This document shows positions 1 to 6,227 of a DNA stretch of 9,011 nt, piece by piece. Position 1 is the stretch's first letter, and every line of letters starts with the position of its first letter. This DNA comes from Deltaproteobacteria bacterium. Its GTDB lineage: Bacteria; Desulfobacterota; Binatia; UBA9968. The stretch spans positions 1-9,011 of the forward strand of contig JAHKKJ010000108.1 of the NCBI GenBank assembly GCA_020027655.1. The letters are read 5' to 3'. Below the pieces are notes generated by a model. That model had not been told where the DNA came from, did not search any database, and was given only the letters and a program-made list of their open reading frames with translations. The position numbers and the translations under genes are program-made.

Positions 1-33
1 ATTCCCGATAGAAGCATTCGGGAATGACGGACT
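1..33. repeat. Interspersed hairpin repeat, copy A (left edge)
   Basis: ATTCCCGA at 1-8 pairs perfectly with TCGGGAAT at 18-25 around a 9-nt loop, followed by GACGGACT. The 33 bases match 1027-1059 at 30 positions. Two of the three differences (positions 8 and 18) are the two sides of one base pair, A-T here and C-G there. The element probably continues to the left of the window. It lies beyond the 3' end of the minus-strand gene ending at 122 but has no T-tract, so a terminator role is not shown. Confidence 0.8.
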
Positions 34-57
34 TTAAGAGGTCTGGGATTAGCTCTT

Positions 58-80
58 TACGCAGCAAGCTACGGGGAATC
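58..80. repeat. GCAGCAAGCT-type repeat, copy 1
   Basis: TACGCAGCAAGCT followed by ACGGGGAATC resembles segments at 924-947 and 1083-1104. It begins about 60 bases after the start of hairpin copy A. The copy at 1083 lies at the same distance from hairpin copy B, so the two motifs seem to travel as one roughly 100-bp composite. The palindrome is degenerate in this copy. Confidence 0.6.
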
Positions 81-121
81 AAACCCGCAGTGATTGAACT
101 GAACAGACGAACCGTCATCAA

Positions 122-802
122 TTACTGCGGTTCTTTAATAACGGGAGCCTTTGCCGCGCCGTTGCCTGTTTGCGGCTCGCCAATCAATCGGAAAGAGTTA
201 AAGACCTCTGTAAGCCTTTGGTTCTCCTGCGTCGCCGCCGGGTCGTAAAACGTCGTCATGGTGAAGTTAACGGAGTAGTCCTTGTTGAAGGGGAAGGCAT
301 GAATGCCGGCCACAATGATGGGTTTTCCGTTTTTCATCTCATTGAGCGTTGCAATATAAAATTTGACCCCGAATTCATTCGAGATATCGCGGCGCTCGCC
401 GACCTTCATGTTCACTGCCTTGATCCCCTCCGAGATGGATTGGTAGATCTGCGTGATGGTTTGTTGCATCATCGCGCCGACGCGCTCTGCTCGCTCGGAA
501 CCGTTTTCGAAGTCGGTTTTCTTAAGGGTTGTTTTTGTTTTATCGACGACTACCATGAAGGAGCTTCCCTCCGTCCCTTGCAGCAAGAGCCGAATATCCC
601 TGTTGGCATCGCCCTCGGGCAACCGTTGGAGCTTCCAACTGGCGGGATACTGAAACACATAGCCGTAGTCCCGGTCGTAATGCTCTTGCACGTTCATCTG
701 GGCGCTCGCTGGGGGAGATTTGATGAGAGCCAGCACGACCAGCAAGCTGCAAGTCCACAACCAGAAGTGTCTCGGCGGGAGGGGCTTTAGCACCGATTTC
801 AC
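122..802 (-). CDS. Exported PsbP/Mog1-fold protein of unknown function
   Basis: A 226-residue protein with a classical signal peptide: basic N-terminus (K2, K6, R11), hydrophobic core around residues 13-27, and an A-S-A site at 32-34, so the mature protein should start near Gln35 in the periplasm. The mature part opens with a YGYVFQYPASWKL stretch (about 46-58), the beta-hairpin and 'yPasW' signature typical of PsbP-like/DUF1795-type small alpha/beta domains. It ends with a 'tF.sFrl' strand near 205-211, also usual for that fold. No catalytic motif is visible; relatives are mostly uncharacterised. The start is GTG at 802-800; the nearby upstream ATG (810-808) runs into a stop after two codons, and a second GTG lies at codon 4. 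The Shine-Dalgarno site is weak. The gene stands alone, divergent from the helicase. The gene call is strong; the fold assignment is from motif recognition. Confidence 0.85.
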   Translation of the reverse strand: MKSVLKPLPPRHFWLWTCSLLVVLALIKSPPASAQMNVQEHYDRDYGYVFQYPASWKLQRLPEGDANRDIRLLLQGTEGSSFMVVVDKTKTTLKKTDFENGSERAERVGAMMQQTITQIYQSISEGIKAVNMKVGERRDISNEFGVKFYIATLNEMKNGKPIIVAGIHAFPFNKDYSVNFTMTTFYDPAATQENQRLTEVFNSFRLIGEPQTGNGAAKAPVIKEPQ

Positions 803-834
803 GACTTCATAAGGCTATCATAGATTTCACGACT
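795..834. repeat. 12-nt direct repeat at the start of the PsbP-like gene
   Basis: GATTTCACGACT occurs at 795-806 and again at 823-834, 28 bases apart, about 2.7 helical turns. The first copy overlaps the GTG start (800-802) of the minus-strand gene and the second lies in its leader. It could be a regulator-binding pair or a chance or slippage duplication; nothing else supports an operator. Confidence 0.5.
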
Positions 835-923
835 AACAACAAGAAACATCCCGCTGCGTCATAATGGAGTACGCCCTGGTCGGTCTCTGGTTGCCGTCCA
901 TATTTTCCGCTCCGAATGAATCA

Positions 924-943
924 CCCCGCAGCAAGCTGCGGGG
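924..943. repeat. 20-bp near-perfect palindrome, GCAGCAAGCT-type copy 2
   Basis: CCCCGCAGC at 924-932 is the exact inverse of GCTGCGGGG at 935-943, separated by AA. It shares its core with 58-80 and 1083-1104 and is followed by TATCAAG, as copy 1 is followed by AATCAAA. This looks like a dispersed REP-like element. Confidence 0.8.
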
Positions 944-978
944 TATCAAGTGGCCCTCGGATGACTTTTCTCAAAGTT

Positions 979-1054
979 GTCACCCCCGAATGTTTTAATC
1001 GGGGGTCCAGTCCGAAATTCGCCTGGATTCCCGCTAAAAGCATGCGGGAATGAC
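979..1054. repeat. Composite palindrome of two inverted hairpins (copies C and B)
   Basis: Hairpin C (982-1006) has an 8-bp stem (ACCCCCGA with TCGGGGGT). Hairpin B (1027-1051) has an 8-bp stem (ATTCCCGC with GCGGGAAT). The two are inverted copies of each other: aligned, stem differences fall at pairs 2-24, 3-23 and 8-18 and every one keeps pairing. The linker 1007-1026 starts CCAG and ends CTGG, and GTCA/TGAC extend the symmetry to 979-1054. The 76-bp unit could fold as two hairpins or one long cruciform. No protein gene overlaps it. Confidence 0.85.
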
Positions 1055-1082
1055 GGACTCTGGCAGTGCAACCGACTATCAC

Positions 1083-1104
1083 TACGCAGCAAGCTGCGAG
1101 GAAT
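1083..1104. repeat. GCAGCAAGCT-type repeat, copy 3
   Basis: TACGCAGCAAGCTGCG plus GAGGAAT matches 58-80 closely. Its core CGCAGC-AA-GCTGCG is a perfect short palindrome. It starts 59 bases after the start of hairpin B, mirroring the arrangement at the left edge of the window. Confidence 0.65.
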
Positions 1105-1180
1105 TGACCCCAAAGCGATTAAAACCCTGCCGTTCATCCCTTGCCCGATTCCAGGAAAATAGGTAATTTAGCTTGCAACT

Positions 1181-1184
1181 GGAG
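1181..1184 (+). promoter_or_regulatory. Ribosome binding site for the TTG-started helicase
   Basis: GGAG lies 5 bases before TTG at 1190. An in-frame TAG at 1169-1171 closes the frame upstream, and no ATG, GTG or other TTG occurs before the conserved N-terminal helicase motif, so this TTG is essentially the only usual start available. Confidence 0.75.
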
Positions 1185-1189
1185 CCCCA

Positions 1190-3190
1190 TTGACGAAACA
1201 GTACATTCTCAAAAATACACCTCTTTCAACTCATCGTTCCTCAGGCCTCGATTATCGCAACGAGCTCAACGACGCTCAGTATCAAGCGGCCACGACGGTC
1301 GAGGGGCCTTTGTTAATTATCGCCGGCGCTGGAACCGGCAAGACCCGCACCTTGGTTTATCGCGTTGCGCATCTTATCGATATCGGCGTCGATCCCCGTT
1401 CCATCTTGCTGCTGACTTTCACCCGCCGGGCTGCCGAGGAGATGCTGCGGCGCGCCAGCCTGCTGATCGATAGCCGCTGCAGCCAAGTCGCCGGAGGAAC
1501 CTTTCATTCGTTCGCCAACTTGGTGTTGCGCCAGTTCGGTCGTCGCAGCGGTCTCTCTCCTTCCTTTACGATCATGGACCGGTCGGATAGCGAAGACGCC
1601 ATTCAGCTGCTGCGAACCGAGATGGGTCTGAATTATAAAGACAAGCGGTTTCCACGCAAGCAGACGGTGGCGGAAATATTCAGCATGGCCGTCAACAAAC
1701 AAACCACCGTGCCGGATCTGCTTGAGCGAGAGTACCCCCATCTCTATGATTCACTGGACGATCTGCTGCGGCTCTATGAGCGTTACGTCGACTACAAGAC
1801 AACTAAAGCGCTCCTCGACTACGACGACCTTTTAACCAAGCTGAAGGATCTTCTCAGCAACCAGGAAGAGGTACGCCGCCGTCTTTCCCAGATTTACCAG
1901 TTCATCATGGTCGACGAGTATCAGGACACCAATTCTCTTCAGGCGCAGATCATCCGGTTGCTGGCCGCCACGCACAATAACGTGGCTGTCGTGGGAGACG
2001 ATGCGCAGAGTATCTATTCATTTCGCGGCGCCAATTTTCGCAACATCATGGATTTTCCCGAGGCGTTTCCCGGGACCCGCATCATCAAACTCGAAGAAAA
2101 CTACCGCAGCACGCAGCCGATTCTGAATTTGACCAACAAAATCATCCAGCTCGCCAAAGAGCGTTATGACAAGCGACTCTTTACCCACAAACAGGAGGGT
2201 GAGACCCCCGTTCTGGTCCAGGCCGAGAGCGAACAAATGCAGTCCCGCTTCGTCTGCCAGAAGATCTTGGAGCTGCGCGAGGAGGGCGTGCCGCTCTGGG
2301 ACATCGCAGTCTTGTTTCGATCGAGCTTCCATTCGTTCGACTTGGAACTGGAGCTGGCGCGGCACAATATTCCGTTTATCAAGCGCGGCGGTTTCCAGTT
2401 CATGGAAACCACTCATATCAAGGATCTCTTGGCCCACTTGCGCATCCTCGCCAATCCACAGGATACGATTTCGTGGAACCGGGTTTTGCTGCTCTTGGAA
2501 GGAGTCGGGCCGCAAATGAGCCAGAAGATCACCGCCTGGCTCCTGGAAGGAAGCCAACCCGTGGAGCGGTTGCGCACCTTTCAAGCCAAAGCCAAGATTG
2601 CTCACGAACTCAAAACCTTGGCCCAGGTCCTACAATACGCATCGCAAGCGGAACGGCCCGCAGAGCAGACGCAGTATCTGATGCAGTACTACGCGCCTAT
2701 CCTTAAGCGAAGCCACCCGGACGATCACCCGAAGCGGCTTCGGGATCTGGAGCACTTTCAGGGAATCACTGACCGATATCGCAGTCTAGAACGTTTGTTG
2801 GCCGACATGGCTCTGGAACCTCCCAACGATAGCGTCGGAGGCGTCTTGGCCGTGGACCCGGACGAGGGTCCGGTGATCCTTTCTACGATCCATTCTGCGA
2901 AGGGCCTGGAGTGGCATTCCGTCTTCATCATTTGGGCTTTGGAGGGAAGATTCCCCTCCTTCTATAATATCAACACGGACGAGGAACTCGAAGAAGAGCG
3001 CCGGCTCTTGTATGTCGCGGCCACGCGGGCCAAAGAAAATCTTTTCATCAGCTACCCGATCAAGATCTTCGACCGCGGACTACGCATGGTCCTGTCTCGT
3101 CCCTCTCAATTCATCGAGGGTATTTCCGAAGACCTGCTTGAGCCGGTCACGGTTGTCGATGAGGAAAGAAATTGGGGTTGGGAGCCTTAG
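1190..3190 (+). CDS. UvrD/Rep/PcrA-family superfamily 1A DNA helicase
   Basis: A 666-residue ATP-dependent 3'-5' DNA helicase, expected to act in the cytoplasm on DNA repair or replication intermediates. The motif set appears complete and in order: Q-motif LNDAQYQA (26-33), Walker A AGAGTGKT with Lys51, motif Ia LLTFTRRAAEEM, GGTFHSF, Walker B MVDEYQDT (Asp242-Glu243), motif III VVGDDAQSIYSFRGA, motif IV EENYRST, motif V STIHSAKGLEW (565-575), and motif VI LLYVAATRAK with the arginine finger Arg613. At 666 residues it is nearer Rep than UvrD or PcrA (about 720-740): it stops about 50 residues after motif VI and so lacks the long C-terminal extension of UvrD/PcrA that binds RNA polymerase. I therefore give no symbol. 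It starts at TTG and is the first gene of a tight four-gene run, ending 2 bases before the next start. Confidence 0.95.
   Translation: MTKQYILKNTPLSTHRSSGLDYRNELNDAQYQAATTVEGPLLIIAGAGTGKTRTLVYRVAHLIDIGVDPRSILLLTFTRRAAEEMLRRASLLIDSRCSQVAGGTFHSFANLVLRQFGRRSGLSPSFTIMDRSDSEDAIQLLRTEMGLNYKDKRFPRKQTVAEIFSMAVNKQTTVPDLLEREYPHLYDSLDDLLRLYERYVDYKTTKALLDYDDLLTKLKDLLSNQEEVRRRLSQIYQFIMVDEYQDTNSLQAQIIRLLAATHNNVAVVGDDAQSIYSFRGANFRNIMDFPEAFPGTRIIKLEENYRSTQPILNLTNKIIQLAKERYDKRLFTHKQEGETPVLVQAESEQMQSRFVCQKILELREEGVPLWDIAVLFRSSFHSFDLELELARHNIPFIKRGGFQFMETTHIKDLLAHLRILANPQDTISWNRVLLLLEGVGPQMSQKITAWLLEGSQPVERLRTFQAKAKIAHELKTLAQVLQYASQAERPAEQTQYLMQYYAPILKRSHPDDHPKRLRDLEHFQGITDRYRSLERLLADMALEPPNDSVGGVLAVDPDEGPVILSTIHSAKGLEWHSVFIIWALEGRFPSFYNINTDEELEEERRLLYVAATRAKENLFISYPIKIFDRGLRMVLSRPSQFIEGISEDLLEPVTVVDEERNWGWEP
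3180..3184 (+). promoter_or_regulatory. Ribosome binding site deciding the ATG at 3193
   Basis: GGGAG lies 8 bases before ATG 3193. The longer in-frame option, TTG at 3172, would overlap the helicase by 19 bases and put this site inside the gene. ATG also places the first membrane helix almost at the N-terminus, as is usual for the family. Confidence 0.7.
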
Positions 3191-3192
3191 CT

Positions 3193-4710
3193 ATGGTGCA
3201 ATTTCTGCTCAATGTCGTCGTGTTCGTCAGTGGGGCCGTATTGATGAGTCTTGAGATCGTCGGCAGCCGCGTGCTGGCCCCTTACTTCGGCAACTCGATT
3301 TTTGTTTGGGGAAGCCTGATCTCTGTCGTTCTGGCCGCATTGAGCGTCGGCTACTACTGGGGCGGGTGGCTTTCAGCCCGCGAGCCTTCCTATTCCCGGC
3401 TTCTGATACTGCTGGTGATTCCGGGCGTTCTGATTTTTTTTCTGCCATTTATCTACCCCACCGTTAATGAGTGGATTGCCGGTATCGATTTCGGTACCCG
3501 GCTGAACCCTCTGATCGCGAGCAGCATCTACTTCCTGCTGCCGGGAGTTTTTTTGGGAACCATCTCGCCCTACGTCATACGTTTGGCGGCGACTAAACTT
3601 TCCACTGTCGGCAGCACGGCCGGAACCCTCTATGCCGTTTCTACCTGCGGCAGTATCTTTGGTACCCTCTTGACTGCTTTCTACTTGATACCGCTTATGG
3701 GTGTCAGTAATATCATCCACTTTTTGGGTATGATATTGGTCTGCCTTTCACTGGTCGTGGTGCCCCTGGTAAGGATAAGAGCACTTGAGCTGGCCCGCGC
3801 GGTGACGACAATATCGGTTATTGTTGGATCGATCACGATGCCCTGGACACCGGCCCTTTGGGCGCGAACGAAAACACTGCTGGAGAAGGATACGTTCTAC
3901 CATCGCATTCGCATCGAAGAAGATGAGGAAGCCCGGTATATGTACTTCGACCGGACCTTGCAAAGCGCCATGAACCTGAAGGATCCTACGGCGCTACGCC
4001 TTGTCTATTCGCGCTATACCTCATTGGGCTTCGCCTTTAGACCCGATGCGAAGAAAGTGCTCATTATCGGGCTCGGCGGCGGCTCGATCCCGAAAAAGCT
4101 CCAGAAGGAATTTCCGTCCTTGGAGATCGACGTTGTCGAAATTGATCCTGAAGTGATCCAACTGGCAAAGACTCATTTTAACGTTCGTGACGGAAAAAAT
4201 CTCCGACTCCACGCCCAAGACGGACGGCTTTTTTTAACTCGTACTTCGAATCAGTACGATATCATCCTGATCGACGCCTATTATTCGGACGCCATGCCGT
4301 TTCACCTTGCCACACGCGAGTTTTTTGAGCTGGCGCAGCGAAAACTGACTCCCAACGGCATCGTCGTCGCCAATCTCATTAGCGCCGTCACCGGCCCTTC
4401 TGGTAAGATCGCCCGTGCCTTTGTCAAAACCCAGCGCCGCATCTTCCCGCAGATTTACGTTTTTGCCGCGCGCCGTGCGGACAACGTCAGCGTGGACACG
4501 ATACAAAACGTGATCGTCGTCGCCACCAAAGACAAACAACGCCTCGATATCAAGGAAGTCGTCAAGCGCGCCGCCGCCCTCGACAAAGGTCTCTTCCCCG
4601 ATCCTATCAACGACCTTAGCGTGGCTTACTATGACGGCGTGTTACCCGACCAAGACGTTCCCGTATTGACCGATGACTACGCGCCGACGGATAATTTGCT
4701 CCATCCTTAG
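3193..4710 (+). CDS. Membrane-anchored spermidine-synthase-like protein
   Basis: 505 residues in two parts. Residues 1 to about 222 hold roughly seven hydrophobic helices (near 3-22, 36-56, 69-90, 107-125, 140-165, 172-193, 203-220), including the family signature with LEIVGSR and YFG around 20-33. Residues about 235-505 form a spermidine-synthase/SAM-methyltransferase Rossmann domain: GLGGG at 293-297, acidic Glu316 in VVEIDPEV, D343-G344, and ILIDAYYSDAMPFH with Asp361 and Asp366 near the aminopropyl-transfer site. The C-terminal LTDDYAPTDNLL motif is also typical. Soluble spermidine synthases move an aminopropyl group from decarboxylated SAM to putrescine. For these membrane-fused relatives neither substrate nor product is settled, and no SAM decarboxylase gene is nearby, so polyamine synthesis is possible but unproven. 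It is second in the operon; its 3' end overlaps the next gene by 38 bases. Confidence 0.9.
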   Translation: MVQFLLNVVVFVSGAVLMSLEIVGSRVLAPYFGNSIFVWGSLISVVLAALSVGYYWGGWLSAREPSYSRLLILLVIPGVLIFFLPFIYPTVNEWIAGIDFGTRLNPLIASSIYFLLPGVFLGTISPYVIRLAATKLSTVGSTAGTLYAVSTCGSIFGTLLTAFYLIPLMGVSNIIHFLGMILVCLSLVVVPLVRIRALELARAVTTISVIVGSITMPWTPALWARTKTLLEKDTFYHRIRIEEDEEARYMYFDRTLQSAMNLKDPTALRLVYSRYTSLGFAFRPDAKKVLIIGLGGGSIPKKLQKEFPSLEIDVVEIDPEVIQLAKTHFNVRDGKNLRLHAQDGRLFLTRTSNQYDIILIDAYYSDAMPFHLATREFFELAQRKLTPNGIVVANLISAVTGPSGKIARAFVKTQRRIFPQIYVFAARRADNVSVDTIQNVIVVATKDKQRLDIKEVVKRAAALDKGLFPDPINDLSVAYYDGVLPDQDVPVLTDDYAPTDNLLHP

Positions 4711-5323
4711 CTTATTGCTCTCATCTTGCTCTTTGGTGAGGCCATCGTCACCTGAAAGGCTGGTCAAGGTGAAGATCCTTGCCGACTCGAGCATCAGGAA
4801 AAACGATCGTCGTTGGCACGACGAAATTGAACAAAAATTTGCCGCCGCCGCCGATTTCTTTGAGGGGGAGTTTGGCATCCGATTGGTAGCACACAAGATC
4901 CAGCCATGGCCATTAGAACAAAACGTGGCATCCACGGCCGAGCTCCTGAGAGACCTTAAACAGCACGTGCCGTTGAGAGACAAAGAGGGCAGTTATGACA
5001 TCGTCATCGGGTTTACCCAACTACCGGGAAGGATAAGTCCTGGCCATGGCCGGGTGGACGAGATCGGCAATTGTCGGGACGGCTTGGGAAATTATATAGC
5101 CATTTCGGCCACCGAAACTCTCCGATCCGGCGAGCGAGAATCGCTTCTCGGAAACTCAGACGTCTTGACTCTGATCCACGAACTGGGCCACCTTTTTGGC
5201 GCTGAACATGTGGATGATCGCAGGTCCATTATGGCCGTCCACTTCAACCCGTTTACCGATTTTGATCCGAAAAATCGGGAAATTATTCTCAACAATAAAT
5301 TTTGCCCGTTTAGGAAGAGCTGA
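4673..5323 (+). CDS. Putative lipoprotein zinc metalloprotease, metzincin type
   Basis: 216 residues. A short basic N-terminus (RRR at 4-6) and a hydrophobic run end in a lipobox L16-S17-S18-C19, so the protein is probably lipidated at Cys19 and tethered outside the cytoplasmic membrane. The zinc motif HELGHLFGAEH is intact: His169, Glu170 as catalytic base, His173 and His179. It is followed by a short S185-I186-M187, the expected Met-turn. That is the metzincin layout (reprolysin/matrixin-like, M10/M12 clans). It lacks the cysteines after the third His that mark archaemetzincins. I see no prodomain with a cysteine switch. The ATG lies 38 bases inside the upstream gene; later starts would lose the signal peptide. 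No strong Shine-Dalgarno is seen, so translational coupling is likely. The substrate is unknown. Next gene: TrmJ, after 3 bases. Confidence 0.88.
   Translation: MTTRRRIICSILSLLLSSCSLVRPSSPERLVKVKILADSSIRKNDRRWHDEIEQKFAAAADFFEGEFGIRLVAHKIQPWPLEQNVASTAELLRDLKQHVPLRDKEGSYDIVIGFTQLPGRISPGHGRVDEIGNCRDGLGNYIAISATETLRSGERESLLGNSDVLTLIHELGHLFGAEHVDDRRSIMAVHFNPFTDFDPKNREIILNNKFCPFRKS
5312..5319 (+). promoter_or_regulatory. Ribosome binding site for the GTG-started trmJ gene
   Basis: AGGAAGAG lies 7 bases before GTG 5327 and 10 before the alternative TTG 5330. GTG gives an N-terminus MLKNIRI that matches TrmJ proteins, which typically begin MLxNIRI. The site overlaps the last codons of the metalloprotease gene. 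Confidence 0.65.
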
Positions 5324-5326
5324 AGG

Positions 5327-6085
5327 GTGTTGAAAAACATCCGCATTATCCTGGTTCGCCCGCGCGGCTCGGGCAACATCGGCTCCATCGCGCGGGCGAT
5401 GAAAAATATGGGTCAGACCGAGCTGGCCATAGTCGGTAAGGCACGAACCCGAAGTTTTTGGGCAAGAGCGATGGCCGTCCACGGCCGGGATATACTCGAA
5501 AACGCGAAATGCTACGGCACGATACGGCAAGCGATTGCCGACTGTGCCCTTGTCGTTGGAACAACCTGTAGATCCGGGCTCTATCGCAGACACAGCCAAA
5601 CACCACGTGAGGTCGCTGCGGATATCGTGGCTGCGACGCGAACCGGAAAGGTCGCCTTAATTTTTGGCCCCGAGGATCATGGCTTGAGCAACAAAGATCT
5701 GGAACACTGCCAGCTACTCATGACGATTCCGACTCACCCGGATTACCAATCGCTCAACGTAGCGCAGGCCGCCGTCATCTGTCTTTATGAACTTTACCTT
5801 GCGTCACTGGCTCCGGTAGAGAATTCCGGAATTCAGCGCGCCCCGGCTGAGGATGTTGAGCGCCTGTTTGACCGGATGCGGGTGGTCTTATTGAAGATCG
5901 GGTTTCTCGATTCGGAGAATCCCGAGCATATGCTCTTAGCCTTCCGCCGAATCCTGGGCCGAGCGGGACTTGAAGACAAGGATGTGCGAATCTTTACGGG
6001 CTTGTTTCGCCAGATCGACTGGTATACGGATCAGGGATGGAAAGTATTGGAAGAGAAACGCCAGCGCGGAATCAAAGCTCGTTAA
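5327..6085 (+). CDS. trmJ: TrmJ-type tRNA 2'-O-methyltransferase (SPOUT family)
   Basis: 252 residues, a usual length for TrmJ. The enzyme uses S-adenosylmethionine to methylate the ribose 2'-OH of a pyrimidine in the tRNA anticodon loop, classically position 32. SPOUT motif 1 is seen as GNIGSIARAMKNMG (16-29); Arg23 falls at the same number as the key arginine of the E. coli enzyme. Motif 2, IFGPEDHGLSN, and motif 3, IPTHPDYQSLNVAQAA, with the SLN that helps build the trefoil-knot SAM site, follow around residues 113-147. The C-terminal third (LFDRMRVVLLKIGFL, then RRILGRAGL) matches the TrmJ dimer-extension helices. It is the last gene of the tight four-gene run, and a 142-bp repeat-bearing gap follows. 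Which tRNAs it modifies cannot be read from the sequence. Confidence 0.93.
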   Translation: MLKNIRIILVRPRGSGNIGSIARAMKNMGQTELAIVGKARTRSFWARAMAVHGRDILENAKCYGTIRQAIADCALVVGTTCRSGLYRRHSQTPREVAADIVAATRTGKVALIFGPEDHGLSNKDLEHCQLLMTIPTHPDYQSLNVAQAAVICLYELYLASLAPVENSGIQRAPAEDVERLFDRMRVVLLKIGFLDSENPEHMLLAFRRILGRAGLEDKDVRIFTGLFRQIDWYTDQGWKVLEEKRQRGIKAR

Positions 6086-6100
6086 TATGCTGAAAAAGTT

Positions 6101-6189
6101 CCGTTCACCCTTCGACACGCTCAGGGCGAACGGAGTAGTCTTTGAAATCAATGGGTGATTTTCCGTTCATGCTGAGCTTGTCGAAGCAT
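6101..6189. repeat. Inverted pair of TTCGACA..CTCAG palindromic repeats
   Basis: Unit 1 (6101-6133) is itself a palindrome: CCGTTC with GAACGG, extended by CCCT with AGGG. Unit 2 (6163-6189) carries the same core in reverse: CCGTTCATGCTGAGC followed by TTGTCGAAGCAT, with ATGCT pairing with AGCAT. Repeats of this wording (TTCGACA..GCTCAG..GAACGG) are common between genes in many environmental bacteria. The pair fills most of the gap between trmJ (stop 6085) and the next gene (start 6228) and may form a long hairpin. No T-tract follows, so terminator function is uncertain. Confidence 0.85.
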
Positions 6190-6214
6190 AGAAAAACGCT
6201 TTTTAAGGGCCTCG

Positions 6215-6220
6215 TAGGAG
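6215..6220 (+). promoter_or_regulatory. Ribosome binding site for the GTG-started isochorismatase-like gene
   Basis: TAGGAG lies 7 bases before GTG 6228. This supports GTG as the start; the first internal ATG is many codons downstream and would remove the conserved first strand with Asp17. Confidence 0.8.
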
Positions 6221-6227
6221 AAAAACC

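Larger units (their letters stand above)
803..1189. other. Repeat-rich divergent intergenic region
   Basis: The 387 bases between the divergent PsbP-like and helicase genes contain no convincing gene. They hold a direct-repeat half (823-834), a palindrome (924-943), a composite palindrome (979-1054) and a third GCAGCAAGCT copy (1083-1104). Any promoter for the helicase operon should lie here. The best candidate I see is TTGCCC at 1141-1146 with TAATTT at 1164-1169 (17-nt spacing), a weak match that I do not call separately. Confidence 0.7.

Noticed and set aside
1..25. Intrinsic terminator for the minus-strand gene ending at 122
   Set aside because: The hairpin is good but no T-run follows on the minus strand within the window, and the same hairpin occurs elsewhere as part of a dispersed repeat.
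24..248. Short plus-strand frame containing the peptide SLRSKLRGI, shared with a frame at 977-1162
   Set aside because: The shared peptide is only the translation of the GCAGCAAGCT repeat in the same frame at two places. There is no Shine-Dalgarno and no similarity outside the repeat.
170..790. 206-codon open frame on the plus strand antisense to the PsbP-like gene
   Set aside because: Its product shows no recognisable motif, while the minus strand gives a signal peptide and a coherent domain over the same bases. I judge it a shadow frame.
1104..1169. Promoters from TTGACC at 1104 or TTGCCC at 1141
   Set aside because: TTGACC has no acceptable -10 at the right distance. TTGCCC with TAATTT has correct spacing but only partial matches, so it is mentioned in the intergenic entry and not called.
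2018..2605. 195-codon minus-strand frame inside the helicase gene
   Set aside because: It lies antisense to conserved helicase motifs, which explain the sequence fully; no motif of its own.
3172..3192. TTG 3172 as start of the spermidine-synthase-like gene
   Set aside because: It would overlap the helicase end and bury the GGGAG site that is correctly placed for ATG 3193; the added residues are not part of the family N-terminus.
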